This document shows, one piece after another, positions 43,457 through 53,915 of a stretch of DNA of 64,000 nucleotides. How positions within the stretch are numbered: position 1 is the first letter of the stretch; each line of letters opens with the position of its first letter. This DNA is from Fistulifera solaris (taxonomy: Eukaryota > Bacillariophyta > Bacillariophyceae > Naviculales > Stauroneidaceae). Location: assembly GCA_030295235.1 (NCBI GenBank), contig AP026140.1, positions 434,001 to 498,000 on the forward strand, in the 5' to 3' direction. A program made the translations under genes and the position numbers. Under the pieces are notes generated by a model. The model was not told where the DNA came from, ran no database searches, and saw nothing but the letters and a program-made list of their open reading frames with translations.

Positions 43457-44093
43457 GCTGAACTTTTATTAGCAACGACGATAATTGGTATGCGTATGAC
43501 ACGAAGATGAATGGGGGGTTTGCGAAGTTCTTTTGGCCTTAATATGAATGGTGCAAGCAAAGTGCAAAGATGCAAGACGTTCCACATTTCCTCAAAGCCG
43601 CGCACGTATCTGTTAAAATCTGTCATGAGAGGTGCGAGAAATCCGTGTACATCCACGTAGCCCCGTTGAGAGATAAAAAAGACCGATCAAGTTAAACACC
43701 AGTCCAACGGTCTGTTCACGTTTTTTCTCACGAAAAACTGAAGGCGATATTTTGCAGAAAGAACGAAAACACATGAATCATCATAATTGTTACCGTTGTT
43801 CATGACTTAGATGCAGTCGTGTTGAAAAGCTGCCTTCATTTGGAACTAGACCTACACAAATTGCCAATGAGTTTGCCACCGCTATAACAGGAATCATCAT
43901 CATTGGATAATCATTCTTGTAAGCTTTGATCTTGCCGCTTTCTTTATTGCGAAACAAAGCAACCAGCTTTGACTGAAAATGAAAGTTCTCCACCAAATTA
44001 CAAGTGGACTTTTCGAAAGGAAATGTATGTTATCACTACAGGAGAGTCCACTTTCGGAACGGACTAGATTGACAAGAAGTAGTTGAATAGGTA
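43457..44093. other. Spacer between array copies 3 and 4
   Basis: About 640 bases, AT-rich, no gene recognised. Confidence 0.4.
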
Positions 44094-45741
44094 TTACGGA
44101 GTAGTAGCATTGACGAGGTGTCGTTGTGGCTGGCGTGTGCCTCGCGTAGCCAGTTTTATTAAAAGAAAGATCGCCCGAGATGAATTACTACCAAGCCACG
44201 ATCTTCGGCAGGGCCCGAATGAGCGACTCTCATTGTTCTCTTCTTCATCATCGATGTCATCGGATACGTCGACTTCTTCTTCTTCACTCTCCGATTCAGA
44301 CGCACTATCTTCATCCCAGTCGTCTTCGTCTTCGACTCCGTCCGATAAAAGGCCATCTTCATTTGCACCTTCAGCTGCAAGTTCTTCTCCCTCGTCTTCG
44401 CCGTCATCCGCATCTTCGTCTTCGCTCTCATCCGCATCTTCGTCCCACTCCCTCGCCGGGAACGTCCTCACCTTCTAAGATTCGACAAACATCCGCGATT
44501 TTCTCCTGAATGCATTCCTTCCGAGCTTGTAAGACATCGGAAACCTGAACATTTGCCCATGAACAAAAGACATCCGCAACCGACACAAAGAGACAATTCA
44601 ATGCATTTGGACGCGTCGGTCCTTGGGTCTCATTGACAGGTTTCTTCGACAATGTCACCGCTTTCTCCATATCTTGCGATAATTGGGTAAGAAGGTCCAT
44701 TTGTCGATCGATGTCCATTTCCCTCGACAATGAGAGGATGGACTTGTTCGATGAAGGGCACTGTCGGAAGATCGGGGTCCCATTTATGCGACTTCACGTT
44801 AATGCACTCGGGATAAGCTTTCAAAAGAATAATCACAATTTCCTGCACCAAGCGTCGATTGCACGAGTTCAAGCTAGTTTGTGGATCGGCAAAGGTCCCC
44901 CTCCAGCGTACTTTCTGGCCGAATGAGACGAGGATGCTCCGAAAGGAGGAAGCGGCAGGTTTTCGCCATGTTTGGTGTACACTTAAGAGGCACGGATTCC
45001 CATTCGTTTTCTTTTGCGGCAAGATTGTAACATGCGCTATGCAACACTGTATACCCCCGAATCGGCTTGTGGTACACGGCTTTTGGAAACTGCTCTGCCA
45101 TCCAGATGAAAAGATCGGGGTCCGGTTCCTCCACGCCACTCAGGCTGGCCGCCAAAGGGTAATTTGTGTCTGTCTTGTCTTTTTCTCGAAGCCCTTGTGG
45201 GTAAAGTTCGGTAAAACGCCCGAACCGTCTCTGCATCACATCTTCCATCCGTATAGTATCGCACCATTTTCAAATGGGGTGGTTTCTTTGACACAACTTA
45301 TGCTGAAAGACCCACGGATAGCGCTCTGCGATCCAGAGAAGCAACTTGCAGCGACCATTTTTGGGGATCAAGTAAATGGGCGCAACTTTGCCGTAGCCAT
45401 CGATATCCTTGCGGGCGTAGAGCAAGCATTGTGGGTTGATCTCGATGAGAAATTTGATGGTTTCCTGACAAGCCCAGTAGGTCTTTTCGCAGATAACCTC
45501 CAATAGAGACCATTTCAGAAACTCTTTGTAAAAGACGGTGGTAAGAATAGGATTCGCTGTAACTTCTTCTTTGATGTGCTGATGGAAGACTGTAGCAGCG
45601 GCCTGTACAGAATCGACATCGGGGTTGACATTGAATAAATCGTAGGCTTCGTGAGAAAAGGGCATCGAACTTTTCCTTCAAATCAGGCGACAGTTTGGTG
45701 TCCAAGATTGGCTTGGAGGAATCGGGTGCTTCGTCGGACAT
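44094..45741 (-). pseudogene. Ankyrin-like array copy 4, probably a pseudogene
   Basis: Begins MSDEAPDSSKPILDTKLSPD at 45741. The order is as in copy 1: TIKFLIEINPQCLLYARKD, WIAERYPWVFQHKLCQ, FTELYPQGLREKDK, WMAEQFPKAVYHK, NMAKTCRFLLSEHPRLIRPE, LVQEIVIILLKAYPECI, SWANVQVSDVLQARKE, CRILEGEDVP and a very long acidic Asp/Glu/Ser tail (about 90 residues) that ends in a non-acidic extension, stop at 44096-44094. Six frame breaks (about 45660, 45290, 45215, 44900, 44725 and 44455) would be needed, against none to two in most neighbouring genes. Each break is a single-base change and no in-frame stop was found, so part of the damage could be sequence error. It is the best candidate for a second functional copy. 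Confidence 0.6.
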
Positions 45742-46838
45742 AATCGTTGATTCTCCGTAACAGAAAATAATGAAGGTCGGGTTTATAAAACAATGATGAA
45801 GGCAGATTATTCTCGTAAAGATTATGAAGAATGTAGGTCCAAAGGAAAAGCGATCTCAACAAGAAAAAATGAAAACGCGGCCGTCGTTTTTGCCATGTTT
45901 TTGCCTCAAAGCTGCAGCAAAGAAAACGGTCGTTTTCTGCTTATAGGAAGGCGACGGCCGGTCGTGCCTAGATAGCAATCTTAAAACGGTGTCCTACCGT
46001 CTACCGTTATACTACTTTTGCTGATTTTCTGCAACCTTAACCTTTATCGCGAAGTATCCATCGCGCACCATGGTGATTGCTTTTTATCATGAGGAAAAGA
46101 ACAGCATAGAAAAGAACTGATATCATTATTTTGATGCACAGTTGACCTTCATTCCATGTTTCCGTTCTTACGAGTTTCAAGTTCGCTAACATTGCTCCGA
46201 AAGAATCTTTTTCGCGATACGGTTGATAACGATGATATGTTACGGTTGCGGCCACTACTTTATCAAAATGTGCATAGCAAACTTTGCTGCAGTCGTCAGC
46301 GACAATCTACAACGCTCAAGTCGGTGGTGGTTATCTGGATCGAGAAAATTTAGATTGTGTTGTATGCACGGAGGACTCTCTTCACAAATCATCGGCTTTT
46401 GCGAGTGATAATGGTGTTGCAGTAGCTCATACATAAAGGTCGCCCGAATAAACGTGGATGTATGTAGCTCTGTCGTTAAGGGTCGAAGCCAGTGATGGCG
46501 ATCACCATTTCAACAATCTACTATCGGAAGCAAATCAAAGGCGACGAAAATTCTCGGCGACTACTCGGCCATGAAGCTTTTTCACAACTGTGATGTTCTA
46601 GAATTTACTGATGCAACAATCTCGGCTCTCAATGAGTTTCGTCTGGATCTCCCTCTTCCTCCTCACCCGTGGAACTGGACTCACTCTCTTCGTCCGAGTC
46701 GTTTCCTTCCTCATCTTCAGACCGACAACGGCTATCGCTGTCCCAATCGTCGCCGTCTCGGATCCCGCCGAAGAAAACTTTCTCGAAGATGTAGTCCCCT
46801 GCACTCCTGTTGTATTCATCATAATAATCGTCTTCCTC
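45742..46838. other. Spacer between array copies 4 and 5
   Basis: About 1.1 kb. Its right part (46600-46838) still encodes acidic-looking text on the minus strand that probably derives from the old tail of copy 5. The rest holds nothing I recognise. Confidence 0.35.
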
Positions 46839-48152
46839 TTAGCTCGGTTCAGATGAGCTTTCATCAAAATCGTCGTCATCGTCCTCCCACTCGTCGTTCG
46901 AAACGTCGTTCCCTTTCATAAGGCGACAAGTGATGGCAATTTTTAGTTGAGTATGCCGCTTCTGGGCGGATAAATCATCGGAAACTCGTACATTAGACCA
47001 CGAAGAAAAGACGTCTACTACCCGAATCCAAGAGAGAAGAGTTGGAAGAAGAATGCTTCCGACAAGTAGGCCGCCGTTTCGAAGTTGCGCACCATCTGCG
47101 CCAGGAGCGAAGCTTCTTCATCGATTTCCAGCTCGTTCACAATGAGTGGATGAACTTGTTGAATGAACGGGATCGAAGAAGGCTGGGGACCCGCTTGTCC
47201 GTCAGTACTTGTACACACTCGGGAAAGGATTTCAGCAAAAGAATCGTCATTTGCTGCACGAGGGTTCGATTGCATCGATGCGCGAGTTTGTGAATCGGCA
47301 AACGTCCGTGACCACGCACTATACGAACGAGATCGGCGTGTTCGGGTGATGAGGAAACGGCAGATCTTGGCCATATTGGGCGTGCACTTGAAGGGTTCGT
47401 AATCTTCTTCGGGTTTCTTGGCGGCCATGAGTCAGCACACCTGATGCAGTATCGTGTATCCTTCGACCGGTTCGTGGTACACAGACTCGGGCATCGCTTC
47501 GCCATCCAAATGACGAGGTGCGCGTGGGGCTCGATAAATCCATCAATACTTGCCGACAAGGGGCACTGGAGCTTTTCCCCGGACGAGGACCGTCCTTTTT
47601 CTCGAAGGCCTTGTGGGTAGAGTGTATAAAATTTCTGAACTATTTTGGGATCAACGCTACCATCGCCGGAAACATTGCATCATTGCCAAATGAGGCGGAT
47701 TCGTTGACACGCCGTGCTGAAACACCCACGGGTAGTGCTGCAACCTCCAAAGAAAACACCGGCAGAGATAGTCATGTTGCGGGAAGGATGTGAATGGGCG
47801 CTTGTTTGCCGTCATTAAGCTGCGGCGTGTCCAGAGAAGCGCGTGTGGATTCGTCTGGATGAGACGAAGGATGGATTCGGGACACGAAACAAGGGTCTTT
47901 TCGCACACCACAATCAACAAAGACCACTGGTGCCGGGACTTATGAATCGTGCGGGCAAGAATGGGATGAGCTGTAACTGATTTCGTGAGGCGTTCATCGA
48001 AATCGTTCATCGCCCTCTTCTATAGCTTCATCCGTATGGCTGTCAAAAATGTCGTAGGCTTCATCGAACAACGCGTCAAATGTTCGTTACAATTCGTTCG
48101 GTAGTTCCGTATTCCAAATTGGTGTAGACATTTCTGGCATTTCGTGTGACAT
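46839..48152 (-). pseudogene. Ankyrin-like array copy 5, pseudogene with early stop
   Basis: Begins MSHEMPEMSTPIWNTELPNE at 48152, aligning with the starts of the other copies, but codon 22 is TAA (48089-48087) and the homologous text continues in the same frame behind it (RTFDALFDEAYDIFDS). Later blocks are ILARTIHKSRHQWSLLIVV, LIQTNPHALLWTR, HYPWVFQHG, NMAKICRFLI, FTIPFIQQVHPLIV-like text and a short tail RLMKGNDVSNDEWEDD, stop at 46841-46839. They occupy different frames with at least five breaks. This is a decayed copy at the upstream end of the array. Confidence 0.75.
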
Positions 48153-48581
48153 GGTTCAAGATTGATAATGCGAAGAACGAGTAGAAGTGTTGCAGAAAAA
48201 AGGCTTGATACGTAGTAAAGAACAATGCGCACGGTAATAAACAAAGCGTTTTCTCGCAACAAAACGGCGGTGCAGAAAAACCCAGCTGTCTTTTTCGCGT
48301 TGTGCGATCTTTGCGGAGATGTCGCCACGCCAGCCACGCCCACTGTATGACATATTAGTGGAATGGCTTCTTATTTCATATTTATAAATCATGATCAAGT
48401 CTTACAGGTTTCAATTTACTCCCGAACTTTTCAACGGCACGCGAAGCGGCGATTGCGTGTCGAAAGGACCATGGTGCCTTTTCAAAAATATTACCTTGTC
48501 CTTGTACTCGCATTCATAAATAAATTAAGACCTCCGTTTCCTTCTCCACTTGCTCCCTTTCATACAACATTCAAAATAGAA
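48153..48581. other. Divergent intergenic region, no gene seen
   Basis: About 430 bases between array copy 5 and the AP-4 sigma gene; it must hold the promoter of the latter. Confidence 0.35.
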
Positions 48582-49246
48582 ATGATTTCGTTTATTTTGA
48601 TGGTGTAAGTGCTAAAACGATGGTTGCTGTAGCTTTCCTTCACTTCTTGTGTTTAATCGTACGCCATATGCTGACTCAATTCACCACACTTTCTTCTGTC
48701 TCAGAAACAAGCAAGGCCAAACGCGCTTTTCGTCGTATTATGAATGGATCTCGATTGATGAACGATCGGCACTCGAGTCCGAAATCATTCGAAAATGTTT
48801 GAGTCGTTCGGAATTGCAGTGCTCGTTCTTGGAATACCGTGGATACAAGGTCATTTACCGTCGTTACGCGAGTCTTTTCTTCATTGTGGGGACGAAACCG
48901 GATCCGTTTGCGGGAGAAGGAGCGGAAAACAATGAAAATGAATTGGGGATGCTGGAATTCATTCATGCCGTGGTGGAGGTGCGTGGATGCAGTGCGAAAG
49001 AGAATTCTTCGAAACGATATGCGTCTCACTAAATTTGTTTTTCTTTCTCTGTGACTCTAGTGCTTGGACAAGTGGGCGGGATCTATTTGTGAACTCGATA
49101 TCATGTATCAACTCGAAGAAGTGCATTTTGTCGTCGATGAAATGGTGCAGAATGGATACATTGTGGAGACCAACAAGGTCAATATTTTGCGACCCATTGC
49201 TCTCATGGAACGGGAAAGTCAAAAGTCGGATGCTATGTTTCGATAA
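48582..49246 (+). CDS. AP-4-type clathrin-adaptor sigma subunit (three exons)
   Basis: Small sigma subunits form part of the adaptor core that sorts cargo at the trans-Golgi network. Exons are 48582-48604, 48705-48978 and 49061-49246; introns are GTAAGT...CAG (phase 2) and GTGCGT...TAG (phase 0). The 23-base first exon encodes only MISFILMV, and splicing gives VNKQGQTRFSSYYEW, the standard opening. Then come CLSRSELQCSFLEYRGYKVIYRRYASLFFIVG, ENELGMLEFIHAVVE, CLDKWAGSICELDIMYQLE and VHFVVDEMVQNGYIVETNKVNIL. The last motif 'NG.IVETN...IL' fits AP-4 sigma better than AP-1, 2 or 3. The product is 160 residues; no frameshift. Note the first exon is far too short for a simple open-frame search. Confidence 0.88.
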
Positions 49247-49395
49247 GATGAGTCTTAGCAATGACTGTCGATAGCTACAAGACGAGAATTCGAGGTACTC
49301 TAAAGTCCGACTGCATTCAAGTAATTAGAACCAGGTAGTCAGTCTCCCTAAAATTATTTAAATAAATCATGTGCGGTTCAACATTCTTTATCCAA

Positions 49396-50463
49396 TTAGC
49401 GCGATGCTTTGTGAAGGCTTTCCAGCACAGCACGTTCGGCGGCCGTCGCCGTCTGCAAATTACGTTTGATGCCTTCTCGTACGGACGCCGGCAAAGTGCG
49501 AGTCGAACACACCACAACTTGACAATCCTGTCGTTCCAATTTGGCGTGATCGACACGAAATGGTTTCAAATCGCTGCGCTGTAACGACTTTTTCAATACA
49601 GAACCACGTTTCATGGGATCAAAAGCGAGCAAATGATGAATAAGCGTCCCATTCGTCTGTGTTTCGACTTCATACCCAACAACGCACACCGAGTGTCCCT
49701 TCCATTGCAAATAAAGAGGAGGGATATCACAATTACAAGTGCTTTCTGGTTGCAATGATTTTTTACTCTTCTCCGTTTGCTGCAGTAAACGTCGGACCAA
49801 CTCCAGGCTGGAGCACGGATGAGACGAATCATGACATTGGCAATAATGACGCTGAAAGTAAGAAACACACAACGGCCTCAGTTGTCGTCGTGACGCCGCA
49901 CACCGAATGAATTGCACGACCGTCGCATCTATACCCCTAAAAGCTAAAACACTGGCCACTTCGACCGCGCCAATCCATACGGATTTCCCGACAATTTTCT
50001 TTCGATAATGCAAGGCACCGTCGGCATCAAATCCTTCGTTCCACGCCGCTTCCATGAACTGTTGCCATTGTACAACGGAGGGTATTTCGTAACTACTCGA
50101 TACTGGGGTAGTGTACTGCCAAAACGAATGATCCTTCGGCAAATAAGGTACGAGGAAGGTCATTATCATTTGCAGATTGCGGAAACCACAACTCCATTTG
50201 TCATTTTGTTGAATATGAAACGGATACAATGATGGTTGTTGCGTCACACAGCATCGAACTTGAGGCATTTGTATCAGCAGTTCCATCAATCCTTCGGTCA
50301 CGACACAATCATCATTGAGATACAGAAGGACTTCCCGACGACGTCGTTTGGAGGGTGGTGATGAATGTTGTGGAGATGATGCTGAAGTCGTTTGAGGACG
50401 TTTGGATCGGTGCACTTCACTTTCGTCATCACTGGAAAGAACGATCACTTCGGGTGTGCTCAT
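49396..50463 (-). CDS. Peptidase C78 (UfSP/ZUFSP-like) ubiquitin-fold protease
   Basis: Family C78 thiol proteases process UFM1 or cleave K63-linked ubiquitin. The 355-residue product starts MSTPEVIVLSSDDESEVHRS, an acidic/Ser stretch with a possible SUMO-interacting core (VIVLSSDDE). The catalytic Cys lies in QQNDKWSCGFRNLQMI, followed by VWIGAVEVASVLAFRGI and, on the C-terminal side, YLQWKGHSVCVVGYE with the catalytic His and HHLLAFDP with the Asp. This is the complete C78 triad order. There are no N-terminal zinc fingers of the ZUP1 type, so the substrate (UFM1, ubiquitin or other) is open. No frameshift. Confidence 0.82.
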   Translation of the reverse strand: MSTPEVIVLSSDDESEVHRSKRPQTTSASSPQHSSPPSKRRRREVLLYLNDDCVVTEGLMELLIQMPQVRCCVTQQPSLYPFHIQQNDKWSCGFRNLQMIMTFLVPYLPKDHSFWQYTTPVSSSYEIPSVVQWQQFMEAAWNEGFDADGALHYRKKIVGKSVWIGAVEVASVLAFRGIDATVVQFIRCAASRRQLRPLCVSYFQRHYCQCHDSSHPCSSLELVRRLLQQTEKSKKSLQPESTCNCDIPPLYLQWKGHSVCVVGYEVETQTNGTLIHHLLAFDPMKRGSVLKKSLQRSDLKPFRVDHAKLERQDCQVVVCSTRTLPASVREGIKRNLQTATAAERAVLESLHKASR

Positions 50464-50931
50464 TTTTCGTTCTTCCTCTTACTCGGTCTACTTGTAAAGT
50501 AATAGTTGAAAGCTTCTTTTTATGTTGAGGAAGATGATGATCAAATCATTCCATCATCAATCATCATTCGTCTCTCGTCGTCGTCCATGGTCTATGTATT
50601 TTTCGTTTTTCAATTCTTTACATGAGCGGTTATACTAAGTTTAGGCAACCTACAATGAAAATATATAGTCGCAATATATTACTATTTATAGAAATGTAAA
50701 AATGAAACTTACTATGTGATATAAAGAATAAAAATTGTCCTCGCGGTTACGGTCTGTACGTGGTACGATCATTTCAACACCATCCTTTTTCGGTGAAAGA
50801 CTTTTTTATTTCTCCGCGTGCGGATTTATTTCTTTCGTTCCAAGAGCATCGCCACGGGGAACGAAAGAACAATCGGGTAAGAAGATCCTTTCAATCTCTC
50901 TTTTCTTCTACTGTTATACAAAGATAGCAGA
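50464..50931. other. Divergent intergenic region, no gene seen
   Basis: About 470 bases with AT-rich stretches and ATCATC-type short repeats near 50530-50570; no gene recognised. Confidence 0.35.
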
Positions 50932-52380
50932 ATGGAAGAACTCCTCGACGCCGTCGATGCTTTGGCCCGTGTCGAACGTCCCGAACTCTTCGATGCCTTG
51001 ACCGTTCCGGAAGACGTCAGTCCTTTGCTGGATCCGTTTACGTACATGGAACTGAAAGATGATCCTACCAAAGGGAAAGGATGGTTTGCGAAGCAAAATC
51101 TACCGGCGGGAACACGTTTGTTGGTTGCCAAACCCATTGCGGCCGTTTTGCACTGGGAAGATGAGCCGCCCGAGTCGAATCAGGATGAAATGGAATCTGG
51201 AGATGATGACGACGACGAGGATGATGAAGACGATGACGAAGCACTCTTTTCGGGACCGGAACCCGAACCGCGCATCAATGAACTGCTGCTGGTCGATTTA
51301 TTGGAAGAATTACTCGACAACAAAGAATTGTGGTTCAACACCTTGACACAACTATTTCCACGTACAAATGAAGAATTGGCGGCCTTACCAGCCTGGGTGT
51401 GTCCAGACGATGCCATGTTTATGGAAGTCGAATCGTTGCTCGAACAACTGAAATTGGTACTACCGGCCGAAACCGTCACGGAAATCTCCAAACGATTGCC
51501 GCATATCGTGCGGTACAATATATTGTCGATGGAAACGTGTTCCGAACTATTGAGTTATCCCGGTCCCGACGGACATTCGTCCCTGGCCGGGGTGGCACTT
51601 TATCATTATCCTTCCTTCTACAATCATTCCTCACGACCCAATGTCAATCGATGGGCGCTCGGAGATCTCATGTTCTTTGTCACCAATCAAGACGTCACGG
51701 CGGGGCAAGAGCTGTGTATCAGTTATTTGGAACATGATGTCTTGTGCGAATCGCCGTATCGACGCAATTCCATGTTGCGAATGGATTTTCAAGATGGTGG
51801 TGAGGAAGAAGATCGTCAAGTTGATTCGGAAGAGGGACCCGACATGCCCGTTGTTGATACCGATGTACAGAATGAACTCATGGGCATGAATCCATTAGAA
51901 CGCATCGATGCTATTGATGAACTGTTACAACAGGCACTGGGAGAAAAAGGACCAGCATCGGAAACCATGGAATTGTCCGACCGTCCTGGATGGTTTCGAT
52001 GTGATGTACACAATTTACAAATTTTGAAAGCTATCACTCTCGATGCGATGGGACAAAGTGGAAAAGCACTCGAATTGTGGGAACAGGCAGTAGTGTTTAC
52101 GGAAACGTCTTTACCACCGGCCGATGAATCCGGTGTCATGATACGTACCCAAGCGGCACTATCGGCCTTGCAGACAGGAGATTGGCATCGTGCGAAACAG
52201 CATGCGGAAATAGCTCTGCGTACCCATGATCTAGTGTTTGGGGGCGGTGTCAGTTTCTTCCGACGTCGCTACCGACACGATTTTGCTCTGAAGCTCCGTC
52301 CGGTACCCAGTGGTGCGGCGGCAGAGTTGTTGCAAGGAAAAGCTCCCTTTGAATTGCTTTGGCCATTGGAAGCGTCATGA
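50932..52380 (+). CDS. SET-domain protein (SMYD/TPR-SET type)
   Basis: A single-exon protein of 482 residues. An N-terminal segment with GKGWFAKQNLPAGTRLLVAKP matches the start of a split SET domain. A long acidic insert (residues about 85-105, Asp/Glu run) and a helical middle follow. The SET core resumes with GVALYHYPSFYNHSSRPNV and ends FFVTNQDVTAGQELCISYLEH, carrying the NHS and the 'GEEL.I.Y' style motif for SAM and the catalytic Tyr. The C-terminal 130 residues look TPR-like (ALELWEQAVVFTE, HRAKQHAEIALRT). SET proteins methylate lysines; the target here, histone or not, is unknown. The classical post-SET cysteines are not evident. Confidence 0.82.
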   Translation: MEELLDAVDALARVERPELFDALTVPEDVSPLLDPFTYMELKDDPTKGKGWFAKQNLPAGTRLLVAKPIAAVLHWEDEPPESNQDEMESGDDDDDEDDEDDDEALFSGPEPEPRINELLLVDLLEELLDNKELWFNTLTQLFPRTNEELAALPAWVCPDDAMFMEVESLLEQLKLVLPAETVTEISKRLPHIVRYNILSMETCSELLSYPGPDGHSSLAGVALYHYPSFYNHSSRPNVNRWALGDLMFFVTNQDVTAGQELCISYLEHDVLCESPYRRNSMLRMDFQDGGEEEDRQVDSEEGPDMPVVDTDVQNELMGMNPLERIDAIDELLQQALGEKGPASETMELSDRPGWFRCDVHNLQILKAITLDAMGQSGKALELWEQAVVFTETSLPPADESGVMIRTQAALSALQTGDWHRAKQHAEIALRTHDLVFGGGVSFFRRRYRHDFALKLRPVPSGAAAELLQGKAPFELLWPLEAS

Positions 52381-52483
52381 ACTTTTGTGTAGAAGGGATT
52401 GCACGAATTTGTGTGCATGTCACTCCACGGATTTTCGCTCTGTTAATCAGGATAAAATGATACATTTTGCTATTGTATACACA

Positions 52484-53788
52484 TCAGTTGCTCGTTCTCA
52501 TTTCATCTTCTTCTTTTAACATCGTCTCTGCAATGTATTTAGCGGTCTCGTGGGATTGAGGAACACCTTCGCCATTCACATAACACGCCACCACGTTTCT
52601 CCAGCCCTCTTTGCTACCTAGCTCACCGGCTTGTTGATACAACAAGAACGCCCGTCGTTGGTCTTGCTCCACACCCGGATGCGGTTGATGAAGGATCGCC
52701 CCCGCGGATATAGCCGCATCGGCATGACCCAATTCGGCGGCAGCTAAAAAGTCCTGGAGCGCGCGTGTATAATCCACTGGGTACGGTGGAGTGTCACCAT
52801 AATAGAACGAATGACCTCGCAGAAACAAAGCTTCGGCATCTCCCGCATCCACGGCCGCGTCAAGCCGTTCGGCAAACTCTTGTGGACTACAAGGTGGAAT
52901 GCCGAGTTCGTCATTACCGTTCAAGTAGAAAATAGACAGATAGTAAAGTGCTCCGGGATGATGGAGAGCAGCAGCTCGCTCAATGAACTCGAGACCCATC
53001 TTCTTGCGTTCGTTGCGTGTCACTGTCTGTATTACTTCCTTGTCCTCGTCTTCCTCTGATAAAAGAACCACACCAACAAAGTACATGGAATCGGTATCCC
53101 CTAAATCAATGGCTTTTTGAAACGAGTCCAGTGCTAATTTTGGCACGGGAGCGAGAATGGGTGTGTCCTTGGATGTAAAACCCATCCACACTAAATTTCC
53201 GTGATTGAAACAACCTTCCTTGGATCCCAAGCGACAAGCCTTTTCATAATAACCCAAAATGCGGTGTATTTGATCACGAATCACTTCCTTGTCGATTGTT
53301 GTTTCCGATATCGCATCGAGAGACTGATTCGCCAACCGCACCAATGCTTCGGGGTGTTCATGAGTCAGCGCGGCTTCTTGGAGCAAAGCGGTAGCTCTCT
53401 GTTCCCATAGTTGGATATCCTTCGATAATTCTTCGTCATTCGGTTTGTTGGCTTGTTTGACGATCGTCTTGATGACTGCTACTCCGGTCGATTTTGGGTT
53501 CGTAGCACGTTGTGAAGATTGCTGCCAGGCACGGTACAATTCTTCCGATCGCTTCTTTTCGTGCTCCTCCTTTAATAGTCGTATTTTTTCCTCTGCTTGC
53601 AAATATTCTTGAAAAACACTTTCGCCAGGATTGCTCGAATACGACGCAGCCGACGAAGACGAAAGGCTAGCTGTGACAAATGGGGTTTTGATAATTCTTC
53701 GATGATGAACGAATAAGGAAAGTCGGCCATGATGACGCGATTGAGACACGACAGGACGCAAGCAGTAAGAAAGATAACGCCTTAACAT
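52484..53788 (-). CDS. Sel1-like repeat protein, probably mitochondrial
   Basis: A 434-residue protein whose first 30 residues (MLRRYLSYCLRPVVSQSRHH) are basic and non-acidic, a likely mitochondrial presequence. A Lys/Glu-rich coiled region follows (YLQAEEKIRLLKEEHEKKRS). From about residue 180 there are four to five Sel1-like repeats: YYEKACRLGSKEGCFNHGNL, FQKAIDLGDTDSMYFVGVVL, FIERAAALHHPGALYYLSIF, FLAAAELGHADAAISAGAIL and YQQAGELGSKEGWRNVVACY. Sel1 repeats form alpha-solenoids that hold protein complexes together. Function not predictable. No frameshift. Confidence 0.8.
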   Translation of the reverse strand: MLRRYLSYCLRPVVSQSRHHGRLSLFVHHRRIIKTPFVTASLSSSSAASYSSNPGESVFQEYLQAEEKIRLLKEEHEKKRSEELYRAWQQSSQRATNPKSTGVAVIKTIVKQANKPNDEELSKDIQLWEQRATALLQEAALTHEHPEALVRLANQSLDAISETTIDKEVIRDQIHRILGYYEKACRLGSKEGCFNHGNLVWMGFTSKDTPILAPVPKLALDSFQKAIDLGDTDSMYFVGVVLLSEEDEDKEVIQTVTRNERKKMGLEFIERAAALHHPGALYYLSIFYLNGNDELGIPPCSPQEFAERLDAAVDAGDAEALFLRGHSFYYGDTPPYPVDYTRALQDFLAAAELGHADAAISAGAILHQPHPGVEQDQRRAFLLYQQAGELGSKEGWRNVVACYVNGEGVPQSHETAKYIAETMLKEEDEMRTSN

Positions 53789-53915
53789 GACTATGAAGCA
53801 CTGTTATGAAAATTTGTTTCTATTTCAATGATGATTATCATTCATTGCAGCACTCGAAAAAACTACAGAATACAGTAAGGCTAAGGGCTAGCTTGCATAG
53901 CTCGCCTAAGGTTGT

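Noticed and set aside
44083-44478. A long Ser-rich plus-strand open frame
   Set aside because: It is the antisense reading of the Asp/Glu codons in the acidic tail of array copy 4; codon bias of the tail keeps the opposite strand open.
37316-48152. CRISPR-like or phage-like repeat array
   Set aside because: The periodicity is 2.2-2.6 kb and comes from homologous protein-coding copies, not short repeats with spacers.
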